From CAYVFC01 sp964450715 (GTDB lineage: Bacteria; Myxococcota_A; Polyangia; Polyangiales; JAFGIB01): DNA of 64,000 bases. Below are positions 50,631 through 59,627 of this stretch, one piece after another. Position numbers and translations under genes: made by a program. The notes beneath the pieces are model-generated. The model was not told where the DNA came from and searched no databases. It saw only the letters and a list, made by a program, of their open reading frames with translations. Position 1 is the first letter of the stretch, and each line of letters opens with the position of its first letter. The stretch spans positions 20,915 through 84,914 of the forward strand of contig CAYVFC010000018.1 of NCBI GenBank assembly GCA_964450715.1, in the 5' to 3' direction.

Positions 50631-50747
50631 ACAGGGGACGCGGTTAGCTTTTTCACTTCTTCTTCCGTTTCGGGAACGCGTACCGGTTCGATGGTGACAC
50701 CCGTTCGAGGTTACCCGAAAAGTGAAAAAGTTAGCCGCGTCCCCTGT
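50631..50747. repeat. Inverted-repeat element, copy 1
   Basis: Two 27-bp arms, beginning ACAGGGGACGCGGTTAGC, pair with only two mismatches and flank a 63-bp centre. A second, shorter copy of the same element is at 52706-52792. This is the form of a REP/MITE-type mobile hairpin, possibly moved by a transposase elsewhere in the genome. Confidence 0.75.
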
Positions 50748-50836
50748 TTCCTATTTCCAGCTTGCGAGCGAGGAAGAAAGCCGCGAAATGCCCGATGGTA
50801 GCGGCCGCAGTAGACGGCGACCTTACACAGTGGGGC

Positions 50837-50987
50837 TAATCCGTTCGTTGCGAGCGCCCACAGCACGCCATTTCTGGCCGTGCTCGCTCGTCGCTCCTCG
50901 ACGTACGGGTCAGTACGCCTACGTCGATCCTAGCTCCGTGCGGCCCGAAATGACGCACGGTGGGCGCTTTCGCTACGATGCGTTCGC
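50837..50987. repeat. Long imperfect palindrome downstream of the phasin-like gene
   Basis: Outer arms share GCGCCCAC..CG.CATTTC.GGCCG when inverted, and the centre has its own palindrome, CGACGTA / TACGTCG. The ~150-bp unit contains no gene and abuts the stop codon of the phasin-like gene. It is probably an intergenic palindromic element that also works as a terminator. Confidence 0.6.
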
Positions 50988-50998
50988 TTGTTTCAGGC

Positions 50999-51337
50999 CT
51001 AGTCCACGCTTTGCGCAGCCTTTGCCGCCGCCCCCTTGCGCTCGGACTTGCGTTGTGGCGATGATACCGGCTCCGAAACGCTGGCCGCACGCGAGGCCAT
51101 TTCCTCCCAGCGGTCGACGTTCTCCTCGACGGCTTTCAGGTATGCCATCTGCGTCTCTCTTGCGGTCTTCAAACCTTCTTTGAGAGTTCTCAGTATCTCG
51201 TTTCGCATCTGATCGGTCTGCGAGAAATACAGATCCAGCGTTTTTTGTCCCTGATCCTGCATCGTGTTCAGGGTTTTCACCAAGCTGGACCACCCCGACT
51301 TCCACGACGTCAACGCTTCCAAATGCATATTTTCCAT
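50999..51337 (-). CDS. Phasin-like small helical protein
   Basis: A 112-residue protein. I use the ATG preceded by AAGGGG rather than the one 18 bp upstream. It is almost all amphipathic helix: LEALTSWKSGWSSLVKTLNT, LDLYFSQTDQMRNEILRTLK, YLKAVEENVDRWEEM, then a basic tail with Lys/Arg/Ala. Length, helix pattern and Ala/Lys tail resemble phasins or PhaE-like proteins that coat polyhydroxyalkanoate granules; histone-like tails also occur in these. No pha genes are nearby. Moderately sure it is a real gene. Confidence 0.55.
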   Translation of the reverse strand: MENMHLEALTSWKSGWSSLVKTLNTMQDQGQKTLDLYFSQTDQMRNEILRTLKEGLKTARETQMAYLKAVEENVDRWEEMASRAASVSEPVSSPQRKSERKGAAAKAAQSVD

Positions 51338-51919
51338 CGTTATCCCCTTTTGCATTCCTCTTGGCTGAAGGAATGAACGGCCCCTGTCATCGCGGAGACA
51401 GCGCTTATAGGAGCATACACCGCCTCTCGTGATATTCCCAGGCCCAGGAACCGCTCTTGTTTACCCTGTCCGTCTGCCGAACGGAAGGAACTTGATGATG
51501 TTGAACTTCCCCACCACATGTCAAGAGAGTCGATTCTATTATGATGTTACTGTAAACGACACAGACCGCGACCGGGCGGCTGGTCATTCACGGCCGGAGG
51601 CCGGCGGATCGTGCACGCCCGGTCGCTCCAGGCCGATCACCCGGCGGAGTATAGGGGGCGGATCCAAAGATTGAAAAATATGGAGCGGTGGTGAGTACCA
51701 CCTGGTCATTTCGCGATGGGAGTGCCAGGTCCGGCCAAGCGCAAGGGGTCCCCTTTGTTTGTGTTTCAGGACCGTCGTCCCCTTTGTTCTGTTCTGACGT
51801 GTAACCGGACGGATGGGGACGTAAACAACGTCCCCCTAATCCGTCCCCCAGATCTACTGGATGTTCGTGGCGTCGTGATCGCCGCCCAGCAGGATAGGTC
51901 GCCAGCGCTCGTCGCCTTC
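51338..51919. other. Gene-free stretch with hairpins
   Basis: About 580 bp with no supported gene. A strong hairpin at 51807-51848 (GGACGGAT..GGGGACGT paired with ACGTCCCC..ATCCGTCC around a short A-rich loop) lies near the 3' end of the minus-strand nucleotidyltransferase-like gene and could terminate it. Short GGTCCCCTTTGTTT-type segments repeat just before it. Confidence 0.45.
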
Positions 51920-52579
51920 TCAGAACGGGTCGGTCTTACCGGCCTGGTCGACCGCCCGCCACAGCTCCAGGAACTTCTCTCGTACCCACGGGTCGAGCCG
52001 CTCCGCCAGCGACTGCGGCAAGCTCGCGGATCGGATCAGTTCCTGGACGTCCGCGAGATCTTTCAAGCGATGCGGCGCGACCATGCCCGAGGCGAGCTTA
52101 AGCTCGATCCAGCGCTCGATGGGGAGAAGCGCGAAGGGGGCGCCCCGGATCGCAGTAGTCGCGGGATCGGGGAAGGCGATCGGCTTGGGACGGTCGTCTC
52201 CCGGGAAGCGCCCCGTGCTCAGGACGTCGATGTGGACGCCGAGTTCGGCATCGACGAGCTTTCCCGTGCCGGGCACACGCTCCGCATAGCCGCGACCGAG
52301 CCAGGCACGCTTGAAGCGCTGCAGGTCTTCGTCGCGCATGACGAGGTCGACGTTGACCGTGACGCGTCGGTGGCCGTACTCGTTGAGCGCGAGCGCACCG
52401 ATGATTGCGTACGGCAGGCCCTCTGCCTCCAGGATAGACACGAGCCGTGTCACCGCTTTGTGCACATCGGCGTCTCCCACGAAGAACCTCCTGCAGTCCT
52501 CCAGGTTCGAGGCGAGGCGCGCCGAACGTTCGGGCGACCGCCAGCCAGCCCCCCACGCTTCCGTGATCCGCGTCGCCAT
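51920..52579 (-). CDS. Nucleotidyltransferase-fold protein with altered active site
   Basis: A 219-residue protein. After ~45 residues comes YAIIGALALNEYGHRRVTVN, then VDLVMRDEDLQRF and GVHIDVLS. This is the minimal nucleotidyltransferase (AbiEii/MNT-like) fold, where catalysis needs a D-x-D after the G-A/S motif. Here the first Asp is Asn (N-V-D), while the later Asp (HIDVL) is kept. The C-terminal half (APFALLPIERWIELKLASGM, HRLKDLADVQELI) is typical for these proteins, which sense or use UDP/NTP and often serve as toxins. It lacks a nearby antitoxin gene. It may be a non-catalytic relative. Confidence 0.7.
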   Translation of the reverse strand: MATRITEAWGAGWRSPERSARLASNLEDCRRFFVGDADVHKAVTRLVSILEAEGLPYAIIGALALNEYGHRRVTVNVDLVMRDEDLQRFKRAWLGRGYAERVPGTGKLVDAELGVHIDVLSTGRFPGDDRPKPIAFPDPATTAIRGAPFALLPIERWIELKLASGMVAPHRLKDLADVQELIRSASLPQSLAERLDPWVREKFLELWRAVDQAGKTDPF

Positions 52580-52705
52580 TCCTTCGATTCTTCGATTCTA
52601 TCGCACCTGTCGGGCAGGCGCCAGCCTGCGGTGTAGAGGTTTAGAGGGTAGAGAATAGACGGCATAGGGGTAGGGCTTAAGTTCTATCAATTACGACTGA
52701 GAGGC

Positions 52706-52792
52706 GACGCGGTTGGCTCTTTCACTTCTTCTTACGTTTCCGTAACGCGTACCGTCCGAGGTTACCCGAAGAGTGAAAAAGCTAGCCGCGTC
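52706..52792. repeat. Inverted-repeat element, copy 2
   Basis: Arms of 21 bp (GACGCGGTTGGCTCTTTCACT and its near-inverse) flank a centre similar to copy 1 at 50631, including TTCTTCTT, GTAACGCGTACCG and GAGGTTACCCGAA. The element is about 30 bp shorter in total. Two related copies 2 kb apart show this is a mobile or dispersed element. Confidence 0.75.
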
Positions 52793-52864
52793 CAAGCCCA
52801 TTCGCGATACTCTATTAGCCTCAAGGCGCTACGGAATTACCGCGCTACGGTAAGTCCCGCCCCC

Positions 52865-53773
52865 TTAATAGCAGTATTTCTTCGAAAGCTCGGACGAGTC
52901 GGCGCACTCGCTGTTCAGAACGCCGCAGTCGGCGATGGTCGCGCAAGGCACCATGCAGTAATTGCCGGCGGATTCCCAGTTGTAGTCGCGCAGCCCGGAC
53001 GCGCATTCGCTTCCCGTCGGGCAGCTCGTGCTGCCGCTCCTCGGATCGCAGGATACCGTACAGACATCGCGCTCGCCGGCGGGCTCGCCCAGGCATTCGA
53101 GCCCCCACTGGCAGTCCGCGTCGTCGCGACACCGGGTGCCGACCGGGCCCGGCGGATTGGGGCAGTACATCTCGGTACAAACGGTGATGCGACCGGCCTG
53201 ACAGCTACAGGTATTGCAGCTGAACGGATCGGGAACGTTCGAGGCGCCGTCGGCGTAGACCTGGCCGCCCACGATACAGCTATCCCAGGGCTCCTCAGGA
53301 CTGCCGCAAATCTCCTCGATACATTCATCAATGCAACACGGGAGCGAGAAGCAGGATTGTCCGGTAACGGCACACATCGTGTCGTAGCCCGAGCCGCCAT
53401 TCGTGCCGGCAGCGCCACCAGTGCCGCCTTCATTCATAGTACCGCCGTTTCCGACCGTGGCTCCGGCACCGCCTTGCCCTGCCGCCGGCGCTCCGGCCTC
53501 GCCCGCTCCGGCCGTCCCGCCGGTACCGGCCGAAGAAGTGGTGCCACCAGTTCCGCCGTCGCCGGAACCACGGCTGTCATCGCTGCCGCAGGCCACGGCC
53601 GCGGTCAGCAGTGTCAGTACCACCGCACTCGAAAGGGTACGCAGGATCTTCTTGAGAAGACCCCGACGGTCGCACCCGTGGTCTGCAAGCCGCGGGTATC
53701 CGGCTTTGATCCGGCTAGCGAGCGGCCTCGGTTTGCTGACTCGACTCTTCCGGTCGAAATGCTCGATCGCCAC
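52865..53773 (-). CDS. Gly-rich, Cys-rich lipoprotein
   Basis: A 302-residue protein. The only in-frame ATG gives a 40-residue N-terminal extension before the true signal KKILRTLSSAVVLTLLTAAVACGS, so the annotated start may be wrong or the real start lost. The mature part has a Gly/Thr/Ala spacer (GGTGGTTSSAGTGGTAGAG) and then a Cys-rich region (CSCQAGRITVCTEMYC, CRDDADCQWGLECLG, CATIADCGVLNSEC), typical of secreted Cys-repeat lipoproteins of Myxococcota. Its 5' end runs close to, and overlaps in the opposite strand with, a transposase remnant. Function unknown. Confidence 0.65.
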   Translation of the reverse strand: MAIEHFDRKSRVSKPRPLASRIKAGYPRLADHGCDRRGLLKKILRTLSSAVVLTLLTAAVACGSDDSRGSGDGGTGGTTSSAGTGGTAGAGEAGAPAAGQGGAGATVGNGGTMNEGGTGGAAGTNGGSGYDTMCAVTGQSCFSLPCCIDECIEEICGSPEEPWDSCIVGGQVYADGASNVPDPFSCNTCSCQAGRITVCTEMYCPNPPGPVGTRCRDDADCQWGLECLGEPAGERDVCTVSCDPRSGSTSCPTGSECASGLRDYNWESAGNYCMVPCATIADCGVLNSECADSSELSKKYCY

Positions 53774-54100
53774 AAGAAGATATGGGGCTGCGTCCCGGAC
53801 CAGGCCTCGTATGACGGAGGCTTTGCATATCGACCGAACTTGGAAGCGATCAAAGACATGGGCGTGAGGGACGTAGCTTTCAACAAGAAGCGGGGGCTTG
53901 AGGTATCCGAGATGGCGCGAAGCGCGTGGATCTACCGCAGCCTGAGCTACTTTTGTGCCGGTATCGAGGCTGGCATATCCTTTTTAAAAAGATGTTTTGG
54001 CCTTGCCAGGTGTATGTGGAAGGGATTTGAATCGTTTAAAGCGTATACCTGGGCTTCGGAGGTCGGTCGAAATGCGAGCGCGAGAAACGCCGCCGCGCAC
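53726..54100 (+). pseudogene. Transposase C-terminal remnant (ISNCY-like)
   Basis: The frame reads FADSTLPVEMLDRHKKIWG, VPDQASYDGGFAYRPNLEAI, VRDVAFNKKRGLEVSEMA, FCAGIEAGISFLKRCFGLA and GFESFKAYTWASEVG. This is the second half of a DDE transposase with the usual Asp in A-x-x-D-G-G-F and the Glu in R-A-G-I-E-G (here C-A-G-I-E-A). The N-terminal half and any terminal inverted repeats are not found. It is an old insertion remnant. Confidence 0.75.
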
Positions 54101-54283
54101 ATCATGGGCGCGAAGACGATCGCGATCTCGTTGGCCGACAGCGCGGCCGTACCCAGCAAGAGGAGCAACAGCAGATGTGCTTGTCGAGCAGCCTTCCCAA
54201 TTGATTACTGCGGCGCTGGCCGGGATCCGTTTCGGTCGTCCGGTAGTTGCTGATGGAGTGCCGAGCGTGGCACAACAGATCGC

Positions 54284-55102
54284 GTGTACGTAGTCGCACT
54301 CACCCGCTGGGGCAGACCCCTGGACCAGGAGTTGCAAGAGCTCGCCCGGTTGCTGCAGGCGCAGCCCTATGACCTGCGGATGCGGCTGACCGGTCCTCTG
54401 CCGGTAGTGGTGAGCCGACTGTCCGAGGCGGCGGAAGCGCGCGCCTTGCTGGAGAAACTGAGGGAACGCGGCCACGGGGTCGTGGCCTGTGACGGCGAGA
54501 AGTTGCTGGCGTCCGAACAGATGATCACGCCCAGAAGCTTCGAGCTGGACGAGGAAGGGGTGGCCTTGGACGACCCGGCGCGGCCACCGGAGAGGGTGCT
54601 TTACTCGACGGTTCTGGCTCTGATACACGCCCAGCTCGAGATCGAAACGCGAACCACCGCTACCAGCCAGAAGCGAAAGTTCAGCGCCGGGCGGGCGATC
54701 ATAACCGGTGGCCTGGTCGTGACCAAGAAGGTTACGCGTGAGTCGCGCGACCAGCAAAACGAGTACGAGCAGGTGCTCTACCTGTTTCGCAAGTCGAGCA
54801 CCCATCCGATCATTCTGCGCCAGAATGCGCTGCGCTACGACGGGCTGGGAAGGGAGCTCGGCCATTCCAGCGTCGAGAACTTTTCGCGCCTGATCGGGAC
54901 GCTTCGCGAGCGAGCGCCCGGGGCGCTCTACGACGACCGGCTGCTCACCCGGCGGCGCCGGGCCGTACCGCAAGCGGTCACCAAGAGCAAATCGCTGACC
55001 AAGTCAAACGTCTCCATCGAAGCCGCTGCCAGCTCCAACGCGAGCGAGACCGACCTCGCGGCGTATCTTGTCGCCCTGGCCCACCACGGCGGCCAGCTTT
55101 GA
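54284..55102 (+). CDS. Unknown soluble protein (272 aa)
   Basis: A 272-residue protein with GTG start: MYVVALTRWGRPLDQELQEL, LRMRLTGPLPVVVSRLSEAA, LLEKLRERGHGVVACDGEKL, then RVLYSTVLALIHAQLEIETR, RKFSAGRAIITGGLVVTKKV and QVLYLFRKSSTHPIILRQNA. It has no signal peptide or membrane segment. The central V-L-Y-L-F-R strand and the Ser/Asn-rich tail recall uncharacterised two-domain proteins of deltaproteobacteria. I do not recognise its function. A hairpin repeat follows between it and the convergent permease gene. Confidence 0.6.
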   Translation: MYVVALTRWGRPLDQELQELARLLQAQPYDLRMRLTGPLPVVVSRLSEAAEARALLEKLRERGHGVVACDGEKLLASEQMITPRSFELDEEGVALDDPARPPERVLYSTVLALIHAQLEIETRTTATSQKRKFSAGRAIITGGLVVTKKVTRESRDQQNEYEQVLYLFRKSSTHPIILRQNALRYDGLGRELGHSSVENFSRLIGTLRERAPGALYDDRLLTRRRRAVPQAVTKSKSLTKSNVSIEAAASSNASETDLAAYLVALAHHGGQL

Positions 55103-55193
55103 CGGCCGGAGAGGGTCGCTTGCCGATCGTCAGGACGTGCTGAGTTTCTCTACGGCTGGCGAGACGGAGGGATTCCACGTAGCGGTAGGGTTA

Positions 55194-55255
55194 TTAGGGG
55201 AGGGGGCAAGGCCCTCCCCTACGGGGGTGTTGCGTCGGGTATTCGTGGGGGCAAC
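55194..55255. repeat. GTAGGGG-type hairpin repeat, copy 3, between convergent genes
   Basis: TAGGGGAGGGGGC and GCCCTCCCCTAC form a near-perfect hairpin, followed by a second G-run/C-run stem (GTGGGGGCAACGCCCC). Related units lie at 4341 and 9627. Its position between convergent genes suits a bidirectional terminator. Confidence 0.55.
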
Positions 55256-55264
55256 GCCCCTCGC

Positions 55265-57829
55265 CTACTCGTAGGCGAGGGCGTCGCGGATCTCCATGCG
55301 CGCTGCGCGCATTCCCGGCAGGATGCCGGCGGCGGCGGAGGTGAGGATGACCAGTGAGCTGATACGCAAGGCGCCGGCCAGGGGGAAGACGTAGTCCAGG
55401 TGCCAGCCCAGCGCTTCGACGCCCAGGGTTTCCAGGAAGAGGACGGTCTGGAAGGCCCCTACGGCCACGCCGCCCACCGCGGCGCAGAAGCCCAGGAAGG
55501 CGGCTTCGACCACCAGGGAGCGCAGCAGCTGGGCGCGGGTGGCCCCGATGGCACGTATCATTCCTATCTCGCGCATGCGGTCGAGCACGGCCGAGACCAT
55601 GGTGCCGATCACGCCCATCAGGGCGATAACCAGCACGATTAACTCGAGGGAGCGCGAGTAGGAGAAGCTCTTCTCCAGAAGCGCCAGGAACTGCTCCTCC
55701 AGGTCCGACGTCTTGGTGACGAAGAGCGCTTCACCGCCCCCGAGCTTCTCGCGCACCTGTTCCGCGGCGGCCGCGGCATCCGCGTCGTCTTTCAGGTAGA
55801 CGTTGACCGCGTCCAGCGCGCTGTCCTTCCAGCGCTCGACGTAGAAGCCGCGATCTATAAAGACCGCGCCGTGCTCCGAGGAGTAGTCCACGACCACCGC
55901 CCGTACGGTGAAGGTGTGCACGCCGGTGGGCGAGCTGAGCGAGATCTCGTCGCCCGCGCCGCGCCCGAGCCGGCGCGAGGCGTTCTCGCCCAGCACGACC
56001 AGGGGCTTGTTCACCAGCTCGCGGGGCTCGATGGGATCACGGCCGTCGAGGATCTTCCACATTCTATCCTTGCGCTTGGCCTGGCGCAGGAAGGACTCGG
56101 TGTCGCCGGCGATCAGGCTGACGGTCTTTTCGCCCACCCGTTGCTCGATGGTGCGAAAGGCGTGGGCCTCGGCCACGCCGTCTACCTCTGCTATCCGCGG
56201 CAGGCAGTCGGGCGTCAGCGGTACGTGACGCCGGTCGACAAAGGGCGAGCCCGCGGTGATGGTCAGGTCGGCGGCGGTGAGCTGCTCGAACCAGGACTTG
56301 AGCGATTTCTCGAAGGAGGCCAGCCAGCCCGAGACCGAGACGCTCATGGAGACGGCCACCATCAGGGCCAGCACGTTGATGCTGCTGCGGCCCAGGTTGC
56401 GCTCCACGTTGTCCAGGCCCAGCCGGCCGGAGACGCCCAGCGTAGCCTCGGCCGGCGAGACCAGCAGCCGGCGCAACACTACCACCACGGCGGGAGCTAT
56501 CAGCGCGGCGCCGCTCACGCTGAGCAGGATGGCCAGCGCGCCTCCCACCTTGGGCCAGAGCGTGGCCGGGAGCCAGGACAGGGCGATCATGGCCAGGCCC
56601 GAGATGCCGAGCAGGCGGTAGGGGAGGGAGGAGGCCGGGGCTAGCACGGCCGAGGGGCGAAGCGCGTGCACCGGGTCCATCAACGCGCCGCGCCGCGCCG
56701 GGATGAAGGCCGCCATGACCGAGATCATGAGCCCGGCCGCCACACCTTGCACCACGTGGCCGGCGCTGATGTGGGGAGCGGCGGGCGTGGCCACGTAGAG
56801 CCGGTTGATGGTCTCCGCGGTCTGGGCGTGGGTGTACTGGAGCAGGCGCGTGGCCAGCAGCAGGCCGACGATGGAGCCCGGGATGGCCAGCACCATGGCC
56901 TCCAGGCAGAAGTGCAGCACCACCTTTGGCTGGGTTACGCCCAGGGAGCGCAGCAGCCCCACCTCCTTGCGCCGCTGAGTGACCGAGATGCCGATGGCGT
57001 TGTAGATGATGAAGGTGCCCACCATCAGGGCGATGAACCCGGACATCCACAGCCCCACCCGCAAGGGCTCGGATAGCGCGCGTACCCGCTCTCCCATCTG
57101 CTCGGGACGCTCGACCCGGGCGGTGTCGCCCACCGTTGCCGCCACCCGCTCCATCACCTGCTCGATGTCCGCCCCTTCGCCGATGGCCACGTCGATGCGG
57201 TCCACCAAGGTCCCGCGGGCAAAGGAGATCTGGGCGGCGTCGAGAAACATCACCGCCACCTGACCCCCGAAGGAGGCGGCCGGACCCGAGTCCTCCAGTA
57301 TGCCGGCCACGCGGAAGCTCTTGACCCCCTCGGCCGTAAGCAGGCGCAGCTCGCTGTCGCGCTTCAGTCTCCTGCGGTCGGCCAGGGTTTTGGTGATCAA
57401 GAGCGCGGTCGGATCGTTGGCAAAGGCCAGCGGATCCTTGACGATGTTCTTCTGCCCCTTCTCGGGCTGAAAGGGCAGGAAGTGGATATCGCCCAGAAAG
57501 TCCACTCCCAGGATGAGCAGCGGGCGCTGTTCGTCCACGATCCGGGTGGTGATCTCCAGCGCGGCCGCCGCGTGCTCCACCCCCTCTATCTCGGCGATGT
57601 CGCCGACCAGCGAGCTCTCGATGCCCGACTGGTTGCCCAGCACCATCAGGTCAGCTCGCCCGGTCACCCGCTCCACCAGCTCCTCGAAGGAGATCATCAT
57701 GGCCTGGGTGGTCGCCTCCGAGGCCACCAGCACCGCCACCCCGAGCGAGATGCCGAGCAGCACCAGCAGCGACCGGAGCGGCGCGCTGATCAGATGGCGA
57801 AGGCTGATCTCCCTGATCAAGGTGAACAT
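55265..57829 (-). CDS. MacB/FtsX-type ABC transporter permease
   Basis: An 854-residue double permease (two FtsX domains), as in MacB/LolC/E-type exporters. The start MFTLIREISLRHLISAPLRS is placed 7 bp after the stop of the glnS gene. Each half has one N-terminal membrane segment, an extracytoplasmic domain of ~250 residues (GRADLMVLGNQSGIESS; DLTITAGSPFVDRRHVPL), and three C-terminal helices with GLLRSLGVTQPKV and GMIRAIGATRAQLL. The chain ends ILPGMRAARMEIRDALAYE. No ATP-binding subunit is adjacent; it must be elsewhere. A fragment of its C-terminus is duplicated at 49780. Confidence 0.87.
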   Translation of the reverse strand: MFTLIREISLRHLISAPLRSLLVLLGISLGVAVLVASEATTQAMMISFEELVERVTGRADLMVLGNQSGIESSLVGDIAEIEGVEHAAAALEITTRIVDEQRPLLILGVDFLGDIHFLPFQPEKGQKNIVKDPLAFANDPTALLITKTLADRRRLKRDSELRLLTAEGVKSFRVAGILEDSGPAASFGGQVAVMFLDAAQISFARGTLVDRIDVAIGEGADIEQVMERVAATVGDTARVERPEQMGERVRALSEPLRVGLWMSGFIALMVGTFIIYNAIGISVTQRRKEVGLLRSLGVTQPKVVLHFCLEAMVLAIPGSIVGLLLATRLLQYTHAQTAETINRLYVATPAAPHISAGHVVQGVAAGLMISVMAAFIPARRGALMDPVHALRPSAVLAPASSLPYRLLGISGLAMIALSWLPATLWPKVGGALAILLSVSGAALIAPAVVVVLRRLLVSPAEATLGVSGRLGLDNVERNLGRSSINVLALMVAVSMSVSVSGWLASFEKSLKSWFEQLTAADLTITAGSPFVDRRHVPLTPDCLPRIAEVDGVAEAHAFRTIEQRVGEKTVSLIAGDTESFLRQAKRKDRMWKILDGRDPIEPRELVNKPLVVLGENASRRLGRGAGDEISLSSPTGVHTFTVRAVVVDYSSEHGAVFIDRGFYVERWKDSALDAVNVYLKDDADAAAAAEQVREKLGGGEALFVTKTSDLEEQFLALLEKSFSYSRSLELIVLVIALMGVIGTMVSAVLDRMREIGMIRAIGATRAQLLRSLVVEAAFLGFCAAVGGVAVGAFQTVLFLETLGVEALGWHLDYVFPLAGALRISSLVILTSAAAGILPGMRAARMEIRDALAYE

Positions 57830-57836
57830 CGGATCG

Positions 57837-59600
57837 TCATCCAGTCTTGCCGGTCTTTTCGAGCTTGGACCAGGAGTCGCGCAGGCCGATGATACGGTTG
57901 AATACTGGTCTGCCCTCGGCCGAGTCGACCGGGTCGACGCAGAAGTAGCCCATCCGTTCGAACTGATAGCGGGCACCGGCCTCGGCCCCGGCCAGGCCGG
58001 GCTCCAGCTTGCAGCCGTCCAGGACGGTCAACGAGCAGTGGTTGAGGGTGCGGGAGAAGTCGTCGCCGTGCCGCTCGTCGAGCGGGTCTTCCACGGTGAA
58101 GAGGCGATCGTAGAGCCGGACCTGTGCCTCGAAGGCGTGCTCGGCCGAGACCCAGTGCAGGGTTCCCCGTACCTTGCGGCCGTCCGGAGCGTTGCCGCCG
58201 CGCGATTCCGGATCCCAGGTGCAGTGCAGCTCCTCTATCTCGCCGGTCTGAGCGTTCTTTACCGCGCGCTCGAACCTGACCAGACAAGCATAGCGCAGCC
58301 GCACCTCCCGGCCCGGGGCCAGGCGGTGCCACTTCTTGGGCGGATCCTTGCGAAAGTCTTCCCGCTCCACGTACAGCACCCGCGAGAAGGGTACCCTTCG
58401 GGTGCCACGGCCCGGGTCTTCCGGGTGATTGGGGACCTCGAAGCTCTCGCTCTCCCCCTCGGGGTAGTTGTCGATCACCAACCGTAACGGGTTCAGCACG
58501 GCCATCACCCGCGGGCAGATGGCGTTGAGGTGCTCTCTGAGGACGTATTCCAGCAACGAGAGCTCGACCACACCCGGTCGCTTGCTCACGCCGATGCGGT
58601 CGGCGAAGTCCTTGAGGGCTTCCGGGGGGTATCCGCGCCGGCGCAGGCCGGACAGGGTGGGCATGCGCGGGTCGTTCCAGCCGCTCACCTGTCCCTGATC
58701 GACCAGCTTCTTCAGGTTTCGCTTGCTCAGTACCGTATAGGTCAGGTTCAGCGGGGCGAACTCGATCTGCTGCGGGTGGCACTCGGTCTGCAGCTGGTCG
58801 AGAAACCAGTCGTAGAGCGGGCGGTTGTCCTCGAACTCGAGCGTGCAGACCGAGTGGGTGATGCCCTCGGCCGCGTCCGACAGGCAGTGGGCGAAGTCAT
58901 ACATCGGGTAAATACACCACTTGTCGCCCGTGCGGTGATGCTCGGCCTTGCGGATGCGGAAGATGGGCGGATCGCGCATGTTCATGTTGGGAGAGGCCAT
59001 GTCGATCTTGGCGCGCAGCACGTGCGCGCCCTCGTCGAATTCGCCCGCCCGCATGCGCGCGAACAGGTCGAGGTTCTCCTCGACCGATCTGTCGCGAAAG
59101 GGGCTGTTCTTGCCGGGAACGCCGAAGGCGCCGCGGTATTCGCGCGTCTGCTCCGGGGTGAGGCTGCAGACATAGGCCTTGCCCAGCTTGATCAGTTGCA
59201 CCGCGTGGTCGTAGAGCTTCTGGAAGTAGTCCGAGGCGTAGTAGAGCCGGTCGTCCCAGTCGAAGCCCAGCCAGCGGATGTCCTGCTGGATCGACTCGAC
59301 GTACTCCACGTCCTCCTTGACCGGATTGGTGTCGTCGAAGCGGAGGTTGCAGGTGCCGTCGAACTCCGCGGCCAGTCCGAAGTTCAGGCAGATGGACTTG
59401 GCGTGGCCGATGTGCAGGTAACCGTTGGGCTCGGGCGGAAATCGGGTAGCGACGCGGCCCTGGTTCTTTTTCGCCGCCACGTCTTTGCTGACGATGTCGC
59501 GTACGAAGTTGGGGGCTCGTTCGGGATCCCGTTCGGCCGCGTCACCGCCGGTCTGGTTGCGTTCGGGGCGGTTCTCGCTTTTCGAAGCCTTTTCCGTCAT
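57837..59600 (-). CDS. glnS: Glutaminyl-tRNA synthetase
   Basis: A 587-residue class I synthetase that charges tRNA-Gln. The HIGH motif is in FPPEPNGYLHIGHAKSICLN, followed by LRFDDTNPVKEDVEY. The KMSKS loop appears as TVLSKRNLKKLV, the usual VLSKR form. Other GlnRS features are YDFAHCLSDAAEGITHSVCTLEF and the beta-barrel anticodon-binding half (ESFEVPNHPEDPGRGTRRVP). The first 35 residues before VRDIVSKD are variable and charged. Presence of GlnRS implies direct Gln-tRNA synthesis. It is upstream of the permease gene at 7 bp in the same run. Confidence 0.95.
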   Translation of the reverse strand: MTEKASKSENRPERNQTGGDAAERDPERAPNFVRDIVSKDVAAKKNQGRVATRFPPEPNGYLHIGHAKSICLNFGLAAEFDGTCNLRFDDTNPVKEDVEYVESIQQDIRWLGFDWDDRLYYASDYFQKLYDHAVQLIKLGKAYVCSLTPEQTREYRGAFGVPGKNSPFRDRSVEENLDLFARMRAGEFDEGAHVLRAKIDMASPNMNMRDPPIFRIRKAEHHRTGDKWCIYPMYDFAHCLSDAAEGITHSVCTLEFEDNRPLYDWFLDQLQTECHPQQIEFAPLNLTYTVLSKRNLKKLVDQGQVSGWNDPRMPTLSGLRRRGYPPEALKDFADRIGVSKRPGVVELSLLEYVLREHLNAICPRVMAVLNPLRLVIDNYPEGESESFEVPNHPEDPGRGTRRVPFSRVLYVEREDFRKDPPKKWHRLAPGREVRLRYACLVRFERAVKNAQTGEIEELHCTWDPESRGGNAPDGRKVRGTLHWVSAEHAFEAQVRLYDRLFTVEDPLDERHGDDFSRTLNHCSLTVLDGCKLEPGLAGAEAGARYQFERMGYFCVDPVDSAEGRPVFNRIIGLRDSWSKLEKTGKTG

Positions 59601-59627
59601 TCGCTCGTAGCCAGTCGGGGGAGGGGA

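Noticed and set aside
47281..51720. Short shared segment CCACCTGGTCA near 47285 and 51697
   Set aside because: Only about 11-13 bp are common and no larger repeat structure surrounds both; could be chance.
53947..54168. Hydrophobic minus-strand frame opposite the transposase remnant
   Set aside because: It could look like a membrane segment, but it is fully explained as the antisense of the transposase tail.
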